Positions 25,987 to 35,362 of a stretch of 64,000 nt of DNA are shown one piece after another; positions within the stretch are counted from its first letter, which is position 1, and each line of letters begins with the position of its first letter. Origin of the DNA: Sphingomonas koreensis (lineage in GTDB: Bacteria > Pseudomonadota > Alphaproteobacteria > Sphingomonadales > Sphingomonadaceae); contig NZ_PGEN01000001.1 of assembly GCF_002797435.1 (NCBI RefSeq), positions 2,726,501 through 2,790,500 on the forward strand, written 5' to 3'. Below the pieces are notes generated by a model that worked only from the letters and a program-made list of their open reading frames with translations, was not told where the DNA came from and searched no databases. The translations under genes were made by a program, and so were the position numbers.

Positions 25987-28608
25987 ATGCGTCTTCACAC
26001 CCATCTTCTCGCGGGCGGTGCGCTCTGCGCGATGATCGCCACGATCCCCGCTGCGGCGCAGGACGGCGGCGCCCCGGCGGACACTGCCGAGGCCGAAGTC
26101 ATCGTTACCGGCATCCGCGGTTCGCTCCAGTCGGCGCAGGGGCTGAAGCGCAACGCCGATCAGGTCGTCGATTCGATCGTCGCCGAGGATATCGGCAAGC
26201 TGCCCGACGTGAACGTGACCGAGGCGCTTCAGCGCGTGTCGGGCATCCAGGTCGGCCGCGATCGCGGCGAGGGGTCGGGCATCACGATCCGCGGCCTGTC
26301 GCAGGTCGCCTCGACCTTCAACGGCCGTTCGGGCGGAAGCGGGCGCGGCGTCGATCTGGAGAACATCCCGGCCGAGCTGATCGCGCGCGTCGATGTCTAC
26401 AAGACGCCCTCGGCCGATCTGGTCGAGGGCGGCATCGGCGGCCTGATCAACGTCGTCACCCGCAAGCCGCTCGACAAGAAGGGCTTCACGCTCAGCGGTT
26501 CGTTGCGTGGCCGCTATTCGGACCTGGCTGACAAGGTCGATCCGATGGCATCGGCGCTGGTCAGCAACAGCTGGAATGTCGGCGACGGCGAGTTCGGCAT
26601 CCTCGTCGCCGGATCGTTCCAGCAGCGCGCCTTTGAAAGCCATGTCGTCAATGTCGGCGCGCCGGTGGGGCAGCCGGGCATCGGTACCGGCGTCGCTTCG
26701 CTCTCCGAACAGTACCAGCCGGTGATCAACGCCGACCGCCGCCGCATCGGCATCGACGCGGTGATCCAGTACAAGCCCAACCCCGATCTCGAATTCTACG
26801 TGCAGGGCACCTATCAGGACGCCAACCAGCTGCAGCAGCAATATGGCGCCTATATCCGCTCGCTGCGCAACCGCAGCTTCGTGCCGGGGTCGGTCGAGTA
26901 TTTCAGCGGCACCCGGGACGTCAGCAAGATCGCCTTCACCAACGTTCCCGTCCGCACCTTCGGCGCCGACCGCGACGCCTATGAGGAAAGCTGGCAGATC
27001 GCCGGCGGCATCAAGTACGACGCGGGGCCCGCACACCTGTCGATCGACGCGGCCTACACCCGCGGCAACGGCCAGCTTTATTATACCGAGCTGAACCTCG
27101 ACACGACCGCGCCGCGGGTCGATTTCGACGTCACCACCTTGCCCGGATCGGCGCGCGTCAGCGGGGTCGATCTCACGAGCCTCAACAGCTTCGTGATTGC
27201 CGGGCTTGCCCGCAACATCAACCTGTCGAAGACCGAATCGAAGCAGCTGCGCACCGACGCCTGGTTCGAAATCGACAGCAATTTCCTGAAGTCGATGCAC
27301 TTCGGCATTCGCTGGACCGATGCGGACGTGACGCAGGATCAGCTGCGCTTCTCGCAGACGCCGAGTTCGGGCGGCGTGCCGCTCCAGGCCTCGGCCTATA
27401 GCGATCTGTTCGTGCTCAATCCGCTCGACCAGATGTTCGGCGGCACCGATCTGATCGAGCAGAATTTCTACGCCGCGAACCACAACCTGCTCGACGGTGA
27501 TGGCTTCGACACCGTGCGCCAGCGGCTCGGCATCACCGCGACCGCATCGTTCAACCCGCTGTTCGGGTACAAGATCGGCGAGAGCACGCTGGCCGGCTAT
27601 GTGATGGGCAAGTTCGAGGTCGATGGGCCAGTGCGGATCGACGGCAATGTCGGCACGCGCATCGTCCGCACCAACCTCAACGTCAACGGCACGCGCGCCA
27701 CCTTCACCCAGCGGCCGGGCACCGGCACCGGGTCGACGAACCCGGCGGTGTTCGATCAGACCGGCTACGCCCCGGTGCAGATCGATTCGCAATATGTGAG
27801 CGTGCTGCCGAGCGCGAACGTCCGCATCCGCTTCACCGATACGCTGCAACTGCGCCTCGCCGCGGCGAAGACGCTGACCCGGCCGGGCTTCAGCAGCCTG
27901 TCGCCGACGCTCTCGCTGGTGCCGGGGCAGCGCACCGGGTCGGCGGGCAACCCCGACCTGCGTCCGCTGCGCGCCAATCAGCTTGACGCCAGCCTGGAAT
28001 ATTATCCGTCGAGCACGACTTCGCTCTATGTCGCCGGCTTCTATCGCGAGATCGAGGATTTCCTCGTCACCCGCACCAGCCCGCAGACGATCGACGGGAT
28101 CGACTACAGCATCAGCCGGCCGACCAACGAGCTGGGCGGCAAGGTCAAGGGGTTCGAGGTTGGCGGCCAGACCTTCTTCGACTTCCTGCCGGGGCTGCTC
28201 GGCGGCTTTGGCGTGCAGGCGAATTACACCTTCGTCGACAGCAAGACCGACACATCGGTCGCCGGTCTTCAGACGCCGATCGCGAACCTGTCGAAGCACA
28301 GCTTCAACACCAGCCTGATCTACGAAAAGGGCGGGCTGTCGGCGCGGCTCGCCTATAACTGGCGCGACAAATTCTATTCGAGCCTGCTGAGCAACGACAT
28401 CGTCACCAACGTGCCCGTCTATACCCGCGCGCGCGACTGGCTGGATGCGTCGATCGGTTACGACATCACCGACAAGATCACCGTGACGGTCGAGGGCGGC
28501 AATCTGCTGCGCTCGAAGACCCGCACCTATTTCGGCGTGCCGACCCGTCCGGGCAATTACGAGCAGGACGCGCGGACCGTGATGGCCGGGGTGCGCTTCA
28601 CCCTCTGA
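25987..28608 (+). CDS. TonB-dependent outer-membrane receptor 1
   Basis: An 873-residue receptor with a signal peptide (cleavage near PAAAQDGG), a TonB-box-like EVIVTGIRGSLQSAQ, a plug domain (VVDSIVAEDIGKLPDVNVTEALQRVSGIQ) and a 22-strand barrel ending in the aromatic-type C-terminus VMAGVRFTL. It belongs to the large sphingomonad/Caulobacter carbohydrate-receptor group. It imports an oligosaccharide or similar large ligand across the outer membrane using ExbBD-TonB energy. GGGAGAGGG precedes the start. It stands alone on its transcript, with operators upstream and a strong terminator downstream. The neighbouring FucP-like carrier and aldonate dehydratase suggest a neutral sugar or its oligosaccharide. 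Confidence 0.92.
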   Translation: MRLHTHLLAGGALCAMIATIPAAAQDGGAPADTAEAEVIVTGIRGSLQSAQGLKRNADQVVDSIVAEDIGKLPDVNVTEALQRVSGIQVGRDRGEGSGITIRGLSQVASTFNGRSGGSGRGVDLENIPAELIARVDVYKTPSADLVEGGIGGLINVVTRKPLDKKGFTLSGSLRGRYSDLADKVDPMASALVSNSWNVGDGEFGILVAGSFQQRAFESHVVNVGAPVGQPGIGTGVASLSEQYQPVINADRRRIGIDAVIQYKPNPDLEFYVQGTYQDANQLQQQYGAYIRSLRNRSFVPGSVEYFSGTRDVSKIAFTNVPVRTFGADRDAYEESWQIAGGIKYDAGPAHLSIDAAYTRGNGQLYYTELNLDTTAPRVDFDVTTLPGSARVSGVDLTSLNSFVIAGLARNINLSKTESKQLRTDAWFEIDSNFLKSMHFGIRWTDADVTQDQLRFSQTPSSGGVPLQASAYSDLFVLNPLDQMFGGTDLIEQNFYAANHNLLDGDGFDTVRQRLGITATASFNPLFGYKIGESTLAGYVMGKFEVDGPVRIDGNVGTRIVRTNLNVNGTRATFTQRPGTGTGSTNPAVFDQTGYAPVQIDSQYVSVLPSANVRIRFTDTLQLRLAAAKTLTRPGFSSLSPTLSLVPGQRTGSAGNPDLRPLRANQLDASLEYYPSSTTSLYVAGFYREIEDFLVTRTSPQTIDGIDYSISRPTNELGGKVKGFEVGGQTFFDFLPGLLGGFGVQANYTFVDSKTDTSVAGLQTPIANLSKHSFNTSLIYEKGGLSARLAYNWRDKFYSSLLSNDIVTNVPVYTRARDWLDASIGYDITDKITVTVEGGNLLRSKTRTYFGVPTRPGNYEQDARTVMAGVRFTL

Positions 28609-28639
28609 AGCGCCCGCGAAAACAAGTCCCCCCTCTGGT

Positions 28640-28668
28640 CCCCGCGGGTTCAACCGCGGGGATTTTTT
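28640..28668 (+). terminator. Rho-independent terminator after TonB receptor 1
   Basis: An eight-pair GC stem, CCCCGCGG with CCGCGGGG around a six-base loop, followed by A and six T residues. It lies 31 bases after the receptor stop and separates it from the convergent GH106-like gene. Confidence 0.9.
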
Positions 28669-28721
28669 GTGGGTTGGCGACAAGCCTTCGCTCCGGGCGT
28701 CATCCGGCCCTTTTGTCGCGG

Positions 28722-31700
28722 CTATTCGACCTTCACCGTGTCCGCGAACACCACCCGCACCGGGCCGAGCAGCCCGGAGTCGAGCAGCGCCTCATGCGGC
28801 TGGTAGAAGGTCCAGGGGGTGAAGGTGACGCGCCCGCCCGCAGGCTTGCTCTTGCCCGCCTTGTACCAGTCGGGAAGCGCGGTGATCTTGCGCGCCATAA
28901 CATCGGTCTTCTTGCCGTCGACGGCGATGCGCTGGCCGATCGGCCACTCGCCCTCGACGAACGCACCCTCTTCGGGCAGCGCGGCATCGGCGATCATCCG
29001 GTTGGCCCACAAATTGGTGACCGCCAGCTCGATCGCGTTCGCCCCCGGCTTCACCGCATCGGTGATCTCGACATGGTACGGCTCCTTCCAGGTGACGCCC
29101 AGATCCTTGCCATTGACCTTGACCCCGGCGAGCACCTCGACCCGGCCAAGGTCGAGGAAGATGCGCCGGCCCTTGCGGATCGCGTCTTCGGGGATCTCGA
29201 TGCTGCGGGTATAGGTCGCGGTGCCCGAAAAGTGGCGCACGTCCGCATCGGCATGGCGGCTCAGCGAGTATAGTCCGGGCAGGCTGATCTGCGCGGGCGC
29301 GCCCCGGCCGGGCTGAAAGGCGACATCCCATGGGCCAGCGACCGCGATCGGCTCGGGCACTTCGGCCTTGAACTTGCCGCCGTCGCTGGTGGTGTAGGCG
29401 CCGCTTTCCCACACCAAGGCCTGCAGATCGCCATAGCGGTCGCGCGACACCTCGGCGGGTGCGGTCGCCAGCACCGGCGCGGGCGGTCCCGCGGCTGCCT
29501 CCGCTGCGATCTCATCGGGCGTCAGGACGCGCGCCTCGGTACGCGCGGGGGTGAAATTGCCCTCGAAGAAATAGGTGACGCCCACGGGAGCCGGCGCATC
29601 GCCGCCCCCGGCAAAGACCGTGCGGCCGCTCTTCTTGCCGGTGCGGACATGCTTGCCGTTGAGGAACAGCTTGGGCGTACCCTTGTCATAGACCAGCGCG
29701 ACATGGGTCCAGCCCGCCACCGGCATATGGCTGACCAGCACTGCGGGCACGCTGTCGGGCGCCGCGCGCTCGATCACGAAAGCGCCGTTGCGGCCCAGCG
29801 CCAGGCCCGCGATGGCGGTCTTGGCCCCATGAATGTCGCGGCCCGATCGGGCCGGGATCAGATAGTGTTTGCCGGTCTCGTTGATCCGCCCCTCGACGCT
29901 TTCGTCGGGCATCAGGCGCAAGTCGATATCGGGCTTGGCCCAGAGCGAGATGGTGAAGCTGTTCGACGGCGTCTTCGCGGCAGGGGCGGGTGCGGCGGTC
30001 GTATCGACGAAGCGGACCCCGTTCTTCGCTACCCAGTCGATCCGTCGCGCGCCCGCTGCGAAATCGAGCGTGACGAAGGTGGAGCCGGCCGGGGAGAGGT
30101 CGAAGGTCACCTCGGTCGCGTCGCGCTCGGTCTTGAACAGCGTGGCGCGGGTGACGTTGCCGGTCTCCGCGTCCCACAGCGACGGCGCGGCGCTGCCGAC
30201 GCGGAAGGTGCAGGTGACGCGCTCGGCCCGGCGCTGGCGGTTGGCGACGAAATAGATGTGGGTCGGCCCGGCCTTGCGGTGGAGCCAGGCGACCTGGCCG
30301 TCGGGGGTCGCGGTGCGGCACTCGGCGTCGGGCGCGACCTTCAGCGCGGTCAGCGCGTCGCCGACCGATCCGCCGGGGAACACCCGGCCCGCGCCGACCT
30401 TGCGCGCCGCCTTGCCGTCGCCCCAAACCGCATCGACCGCGGCGCGGAAGGCGGAGTCATTGTCCGCCTTGCCCGCCAGCGTCATCGGATGCGTCGGCTT
30501 GGGGCCCAGCACCGCCATCCCGGCCTCGACCAGCTCGCGCACCTTGGCGGCGAGCTGAGGCGTCATGCTGGCGATGTCCTGCGGGATGACGAGCAGGCGA
30601 TAGGTCGCGCCATTGGCCAGCACGATCCGCCCGTCCTTTACCTTGGCGCGGGTCAGCAGCACTTCGGCATTGACCAGGTCATATTGATAGCCGGCGGGCA
30701 CCTGCGGATCGAAATGCACGCCGATCTTCGGATGGGTGTCGGGCGACACTTGCGGGCGGACATATTCGGACTGATTGGGGCTGTCCTCGCCAACGAAGTA
30801 CAGCACGTCGGCGACATGAATGCCCTGCCGCAGCATGTACTGGCTGCGCGACAGATATGTCATCCACGGCTTGGCCTGCGGCACCCAGGTGTTGGACGCC
30901 TCCAGGTTGATTCCCCACGGCCCCATCGCCATGCCGGGCATCGCCTTGGGGTTGGCCTGGTGCGCCCAGCGGTGGAAGAAGATCTGGTTGAACCCCTGCG
31001 CGAACATCTGGTCGCCCAGCGTCTTCATCGCATAGGGATAATCCTGCCAGCGGCTGGTCTCCGCCTCGCCGGTGAAGGCCTCGGCGGCGATCACGTTCTT
31101 GCCGTAGACGTGCCCGGCAGAGGCGACCATCTTGACCGTGCGGTTGTCGGTCCAGGGCGTGCGCGACCAGAATTCGGTCATCGGTACCTGCGCCCGGCCC
31201 GACACCTGAAGCGCGTCGAACGCGCCGGGGCCATAGCCTTCGACATGGAATTTGAGACCCGCGTCGTTCACGCGATGCTGCATCCGGCCATAATAATTGT
31301 CGGCCATCAGGTCGGCGAGGGTACGGCGGAAGTCGAACAGGAAGCGGTTGGAGACGTCGAGGTCGCCGACGATCCGGCCGGTCAGCGCGGGCAGATATTG
31401 CGTGATCGCGTAACCGTTGCGCTTCTCGAAATCGGCGGGGAGGGCGGGCGTCCAGTTCTGCATGCCCGCCTCGAAACTGTCGATCTCGACCATGTCGAAC
31501 GCCTTGCCCGCCAGCGGCCCGGCGGCCTTCACCACCTTGGCTAGGGTGCTGTCGAACTGGTGATCGACCGCGGCGGTGCTGAGCTTGTCGACCTCCAGCC
31601 CGCGCCCCGAATCCGAAGCCGCGACGTTGAGCTTGCCGGTCGGGGTATGGCCGAAGCGCAGCACGGTCCATTCGCCCGCGGGCGGGGTCCAGTTGAGGGT

Positions 31701-32780
31701 GCCCGCCGCATCGACATGGGCGCTGATGTCGATCACTTGCGCCGGATCGATCGCATAGCGTGCCTTCAGGTCGAGCGGCGGCTTCTCGACCGGTGCCGCC
31801 ATGACGAAGTCATGCTCGGCCTTGGTGTCCCAATTGTCGATCCGCGGCGTCGCGTAGAGCAGCGCCTCGGCGAGCTGGACCGGGGTGGAGGGGGTGATGC
31901 GGAACATCGACGCCTCGACGCTCGGGAAGTTGAGCGTGCCGGGGGATTCGATCCCGCGCTCGGCGCCGACATTGACCCGGCCGATCCGCGACCAGGTGAT
32001 GCCGTCCGCCGATGCCTCGATCGTCGCGGAAAAGTTCGGTGCTTCCTTGACGGCATAGAGCGTGATCGACTGCGCGGCGAAAGGTGCCTTCATCGTCACC
32101 ACCAACGGCGCGGTGGGCGATACCTCGACCGCGCTGTGCAGGTCGCGGTCGGTGAGCGTCGCGGGCACGACGGAGGCGCCGGCCTCCATCGTCTCGACCG
32201 CGTCGCGATAGGCAGTCTCGTCGCCGGGCGATGCCGGGAAAGCGATCACCGCGGCATCGCGGTAATAGCCCTGCTTGGTATAGGGCTGGGGGAGTTGCAC
32301 GCTGACCGGCGCGATGCCGTCGCCGGTCACACGGGCTTCGGTCCATACGATCTGCTGCATCGCCTGTTCGGGCCGGATCCACGGCCCGCCGGACGACGAC
32401 CAGCCCGGCGCATTGTGCAGCCCGACCTTGAGGCCAAGCTGATCGGCCTTGCCCATCATATGGGTCATCAGCTCCAGCCATTGCGGGCTGAGATAGTCGA
32501 CCGGCCCCTTGGGCACGTCGTTGCTGCCGTCGAACATCAGCACGCCGCCAAGCCCGATGTCGCGCATCGTCTGAAGATCGGCGTCGATCCCCTCCTTGGT
32601 GACGTTGCCGTTCATCCAGAAATAGAGCGTGTGCGGGCGCACCTCGGGCGGCGGGTTGCGGAAGGCTTCGGGATCGGGCGGAGCGTGCGGACCGCGGTCC
32701 TGGGCGAGGCTCGGGGTCATGCTCGTAGCCGCCAGCGCAACCCATGCCGTACCCATCGCCCAACGCGCGATCCGTGTCAT
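28722..32780 (-). CDS. Large secreted GH106-like alpha-L-rhamnosidase with LamG-type insertion
   Basis: A 1352-residue protein with a Sec signal ending near SLAQDRG. The N-terminal barrel has YFWMNGNVTKEGIDADLQTM, GVLMFDG, GLHNAPGWSSSGGPW, and glutamates E514 (FHVEGYG) and E567 (AAEAFTG) that fit the GH106 active site. After the barrel come a GATase-like domain and, around residues 935-1095, a concanavalin/LamG-like domain (SFTISLWAKPD, WTHVALVYDKGTPKLFLNGK). The C-terminus is a GH2-like sugar-binding beta sandwich (VEVLAGVKVNGKDLGVTWKEPY, NAIELAVTNLWANRMI). GH106 enzymes remove alpha-L-rhamnose, including from rhamnogalacturonan II. It is the last gene of an operon led by the DUF1680 protein, 36 bases after the kinase gene, with GGGAGAG as ribosome site. 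Confidence 0.85.
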   Translation of the reverse strand: MTRIARWAMGTAWVALAATSMTPSLAQDRGPHAPPDPEAFRNPPPEVRPHTLYFWMNGNVTKEGIDADLQTMRDIGLGGVLMFDGSNDVPKGPVDYLSPQWLELMTHMMGKADQLGLKVGLHNAPGWSSSGGPWIRPEQAMQQIVWTEARVTGDGIAPVSVQLPQPYTKQGYYRDAAVIAFPASPGDETAYRDAVETMEAGASVVPATLTDRDLHSAVEVSPTAPLVVTMKAPFAAQSITLYAVKEAPNFSATIEASADGITWSRIGRVNVGAERGIESPGTLNFPSVEASMFRITPSTPVQLAEALLYATPRIDNWDTKAEHDFVMAAPVEKPPLDLKARYAIDPAQVIDISAHVDAAGTLNWTPPAGEWTVLRFGHTPTGKLNVAASDSGRGLEVDKLSTAAVDHQFDSTLAKVVKAAGPLAGKAFDMVEIDSFEAGMQNWTPALPADFEKRNGYAITQYLPALTGRIVGDLDVSNRFLFDFRRTLADLMADNYYGRMQHRVNDAGLKFHVEGYGPGAFDALQVSGRAQVPMTEFWSRTPWTDNRTVKMVASAGHVYGKNVIAAEAFTGEAETSRWQDYPYAMKTLGDQMFAQGFNQIFFHRWAHQANPKAMPGMAMGPWGINLEASNTWVPQAKPWMTYLSRSQYMLRQGIHVADVLYFVGEDSPNQSEYVRPQVSPDTHPKIGVHFDPQVPAGYQYDLVNAEVLLTRAKVKDGRIVLANGATYRLLVIPQDIASMTPQLAAKVRELVEAGMAVLGPKPTHPMTLAGKADNDSAFRAAVDAVWGDGKAARKVGAGRVFPGGSVGDALTALKVAPDAECRTATPDGQVAWLHRKAGPTHIYFVANRQRRAERVTCTFRVGSAAPSLWDAETGNVTRATLFKTERDATEVTFDLSPAGSTFVTLDFAAGARRIDWVAKNGVRFVDTTAAPAPAAKTPSNSFTISLWAKPDIDLRLMPDESVEGRINETGKHYLIPARSGRDIHGAKTAIAGLALGRNGAFVIERAAPDSVPAVLVSHMPVAGWTHVALVYDKGTPKLFLNGKHVRTGKKSGRTVFAGGGDAPAPVGVTYFFEGNFTPARTEARVLTPDEIAAEAAAGPPAPVLATAPAEVSRDRYGDLQALVWESGAYTTSDGGKFKAEVPEPIAVAGPWDVAFQPGRGAPAQISLPGLYSLSRHADADVRHFSGTATYTRSIEIPEDAIRKGRRIFLDLGRVEVLAGVKVNGKDLGVTWKEPYHVEITDAVKPGANAIELAVTNLWANRMIADAALPEEGAFVEGEWPIGQRIAVDGKKTDVMARKITALPDWYKAGKSKPAGGRVTFTPWTFYQPHEALLDSGLLGPVRVVFADTVKVE

Positions 32781-32816
32781 TCCGCTCTCCCTTTTGCGGC
32801 CTTTTCGGCCTGCCCT

Positions 32817-34094
32817 TTAGCCGCCCTTGCGAACGGTTTCGAAGAAATCCTCGCCGCCCATCTGCCCGCCCTTGAGCACCAGCTCGAGCCCGTCGATCGC
32901 CGGATCGGCTGAATGGGCACGTACCAGCGGTGCACCGCGCTCGACCGGCGCTGCCCAGGTGAGTGCGTCGATACCGAGCTGCGCGACGCCATGGCTCGAC
33001 GTATCGCCGCCCGCGAACAGCACGCGCCTGAGGCCGGCGCGGCGCACCACCTCACGCGTGACGCGGCCCAGCGCCTGGCCGAGTTTCGCGCCAGCAGCAG
33101 GCGCGTTGCTGTCGAGCGGTCCTTCCGCTGAGGCGATCAGCGCGCGGTTGCCCTGCGCCAGCGCAGTGAGCGCGGCATCGGCGAGGCGGGCTTCCTCGGC
33201 GGACGATCCTTCGAGCAATGCGGGCACATCGGCGCGCGCGGCGGTAAAGCCGTCCGCGGCGCTGCGTGCGATCTGGCGCGCAGTCACGGGGGAACAGCTT
33301 CCGCTCACCACCAGCAGCCGATCGACCTCGGCGGCGCGGGTCACGGCGGGCTTGCCGTTGACAATCCCCGCGGCCTGCCACGCCAGCACCAGCGCGCGCG
33401 TCACCCCCGAACTGCCCGCGGCGAAGCGGATGCAGCGCGAGCGAAGGACCGCGCCCGTCGCGGCAAGATCGGCAAAGGTCGTGCCGTCGAACAGCACGGC
33501 GTCATTCCCGCGAACCGCGTCGAACGCGGCCTCGGCCTCGCCCGATTGAATCCGGTCGAGGGGGACATGGCCGATCGTCGCATCGGTCTGCGCGGCCAGG
33601 TGCCGGATCAGGTCGGCCTCGTGCATCGGCGTCACCGGGTGGCGCGACATGGTCGGGTGGCGGTCGATACGGTGCACCTGTGCGCCCGCCGCCGCGAACA
33701 GATTGGCAAAGGCGACGTAACGGCCAAGATGCGGCGCTGCGACCACGATCGCCGCCGCCGGCCTGCCGAACGTCCGCACGCCGATGTCGAGCGCGCGGCC
33801 GATCGAGCCGACCTGCGGCGCGCTGTCGAAAGTCGAGCAGGTCTTGTAGTGGACCAGCGCCGCGTCGCCGAGTGCGGCGAACATCGCGGGCAACTCCGCG
33901 TCCATCCATTCGGGCGAACGGCTGCGCGCATCGCTGGCGATGCCGATCGCGCGGGCGTCGGGAAAGCGCGCGCGCAGCGCCGCATCGGGCGTGCGCAGGA
34001 ACAGCACTGCGGGCACGCCGCCCTCGGCCAGCTGCTCGAGCACGTCGGTCGATCCGGTGAAATCGTCACCGATGAAGGCGTAGAGCGGGCTCAC
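32817..34094 (-). CDS. DUF1537 four-carbon acid sugar kinase family, candidate 3-oxo-isoapionate kinase-like
   Basis: A 425-residue ATP-dependent kinase of the DUF1537 family. The N-terminal substrate domain has YAFIGDDFTGSTDVLEQLAEGG and HYKTCSTFDSAPQVGSIG; the C-terminal nucleotide domain has LLVVSGSCSPVTARQI and VLFAGGDTSSHGV. Family members phosphorylate 3-keto-tetronates or 3-oxo-isoapionate. The GTG start at 34094 overlaps the RuBisCO-like gene stop (GTGA), so kinase and RuBisCO-like protein are translationally coupled. In known D-apiose pathways a DUF1537 kinase (OiaK) makes the 4-phosphate used by a RuBisCO-like decarboxylase (OiaX), which matches this pairing. The actual substrate is unproven; no apionate oxidoisomerase gene is seen nearby. 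Confidence 0.85.
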   Translation of the reverse strand: MSPLYAFIGDDFTGSTDVLEQLAEGGVPAVLFLRTPDAALRARFPDARAIGIASDARSRSPEWMDAELPAMFAALGDAALVHYKTCSTFDSAPQVGSIGRALDIGVRTFGRPAAAIVVAAPHLGRYVAFANLFAAAGAQVHRIDRHPTMSRHPVTPMHEADLIRHLAAQTDATIGHVPLDRIQSGEAEAAFDAVRGNDAVLFDGTTFADLAATGAVLRSRCIRFAAGSSGVTRALVLAWQAAGIVNGKPAVTRAAEVDRLLVVSGSCSPVTARQIARSAADGFTAARADVPALLEGSSAEEARLADAALTALAQGNRALIASAEGPLDSNAPAAGAKLGQALGRVTREVVRRAGLRRVLFAGGDTSSHGVAQLGIDALTWAAPVERGAPLVRAHSADPAIDGLELVLKGGQMGGEDFFETVRKGG

Positions 34095-35353
34095 CCCCCG
34101 AATGCGCCGAGCGCTGCCTTCAGTTCCGGCGCGTCGTTCGCGGCCTGCTCGACCGGCACGCCCGCGACCGCGGCTTCCCATGCCTGCTGCAGCGCGCGCA
34201 CGCCTGCGGCCGGGCCACCGGGATGCGCCATGATCCCGCCGCCCGCCGCGAACATGCAGTCGACGCTGCCCAGCGCCGCATAGGTCGGCGCGGCCTGTTT
34301 CGCCGACTGGCCCGAGGAGAAGACCGGCATGATCTCGCAGCCCTTGTGCGGGGCCGGGAACATCGGCGTCAGGCACTCGCGCGCCGATGCGATCACGCTC
34401 TCGTTGCTCTCGCAGAACTTGTTGTCGATGCCGTTGACATGGGTGTGGTCGATCCCGGCGAGGCGCCACAATTTCTGGAAGGCGATGTAGCTCATGCCGA
34501 TCGCGGGCGAGCGGCCGAGCATGCCCCAGCCATTGCGATGACCATGGATCGGCAACTGGCTATGCGCGCGCAGCATCTTCATCGCGGGCAGGCCGATCGA
34601 GTTCATGCTCGCCATGATGCAGGTACCGCCCTCCGCCACGACATGATCGTGGCGGGCGAGCATCTCGTCGATCTCGCCGGTCAGATTGGCGGCGAACATC
34701 ACCTTCTTGCCGGTCTTGTCGGCATGGTCGTTGATGACGCGCATCACCGCGCTGATCCGTTCATCGAACGGGCAGTGCGGGCCGTCGGCCTGCAGCTCAT
34801 CGTCCTTGATGAAGTCGATTCCAGCCTCGACCAGCGTCCTGACCTGCGCGGCGGTCGCTTCGGGCGACATGCCGACGCTCGGCTTGATGATCGTGCCGAT
34901 GATCGGGCGGTCGTGGACGCCCGCCAGTTCGCGCGTACCGGCCACGCCGAATTGCGGTCCCTGATAGCGGTCGAGGAAGGCGGGCGGCAGCGTCACGTCG
35001 ATCAGCCGCAGCCCCGAAAAGGCCTTCAGCTCGGACAGATTGCCGTTGATCGTCGCCAGCAGATTGGGCAGCGACAGCCCCATGTTCGCGGTCGGCCACG
35101 AAAGCACGGCCCGGGCGCGGCGGCGCTTGCCGTCCCAGTTGCTGGGCAGGCCCGATCCGGGGAGAGAAGGCTCGGCTACCTCGCCCAGCTCGACCAGCTC
35201 CTCGACCCGCGCGGCATGCGCCTCGCGCAGCGCGTCGGTCTCGCCCGGCACGCGGACAAAGGTGCCGGTCGATTGCTCGCCCGCCATCGTCTCCGCGGCT
35301 TGCTGGAGCGGAAAGGCAGTCTCGATCTCGTAGGTGGCGGTGACGCGGTCCAT
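34091..35353 (-). CDS. RuBisCO-like protein (form IV), candidate beta-keto sugar-acid phosphate decarboxylase
   Basis: A 420-residue member of the RuBisCO large-subunit superfamily. Key positions are kept: TIIKP lysine K157 (RuBisCO K175), the carbamate and metal motif FIKDDE with K183, D185 and E186 (K201, D203, E204), HR at 272-273, loop-6-like K352, and the phosphate-binding glycines 371-373 in FAAGGGIMAHPGG. The second KPK lysine is replaced (KPS). Retained metal and phosphate sites imply an active enzyme on a phosphorylated substrate, not CO2 fixation: there is no phosphoribulokinase nearby. By analogy with OiaX/OiaT it would decarboxylate or cleave a 3-oxo-aldonate phosphate made by the adjacent kinase. 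It lies between an SDR and the kinase in a glycosidase operon. Confidence 0.9.
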   Translation of the reverse strand: MDRVTATYEIETAFPLQQAAETMAGEQSTGTFVRVPGETDALREAHAARVEELVELGEVAEPSLPGSGLPSNWDGKRRRARAVLSWPTANMGLSLPNLLATINGNLSELKAFSGLRLIDVTLPPAFLDRYQGPQFGVAGTRELAGVHDRPIIGTIIKPSVGMSPEATAAQVRTLVEAGIDFIKDDELQADGPHCPFDERISAVMRVINDHADKTGKKVMFAANLTGEIDEMLARHDHVVAEGGTCIMASMNSIGLPAMKMLRAHSQLPIHGHRNGWGMLGRSPAIGMSYIAFQKLWRLAGIDHTHVNGIDNKFCESNESVIASARECLTPMFPAPHKGCEIMPVFSSGQSAKQAAPTYAALGSVDCMFAAGGGIMAHPGGPAAGVRALQQAWEAAVAGVPVEQAANDAPELKAALGAFGG

Positions 35354-35362
35354 TCAAAATCC

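Noticed and set aside
25966..28683. 900-codon minus-strand frame opposite TonB receptor 1
   Set aside because: Antisense shadow of the receptor; it reads through the terminator hairpin and has no ribosome site or motifs.
34091..35353. True RuBisCO and Calvin-cycle carbon fixation
   Set aside because: The KPK motif is altered to KPS, the protein is shorter than form I/II large subunits, and no small subunit or phosphoribulokinase is nearby.
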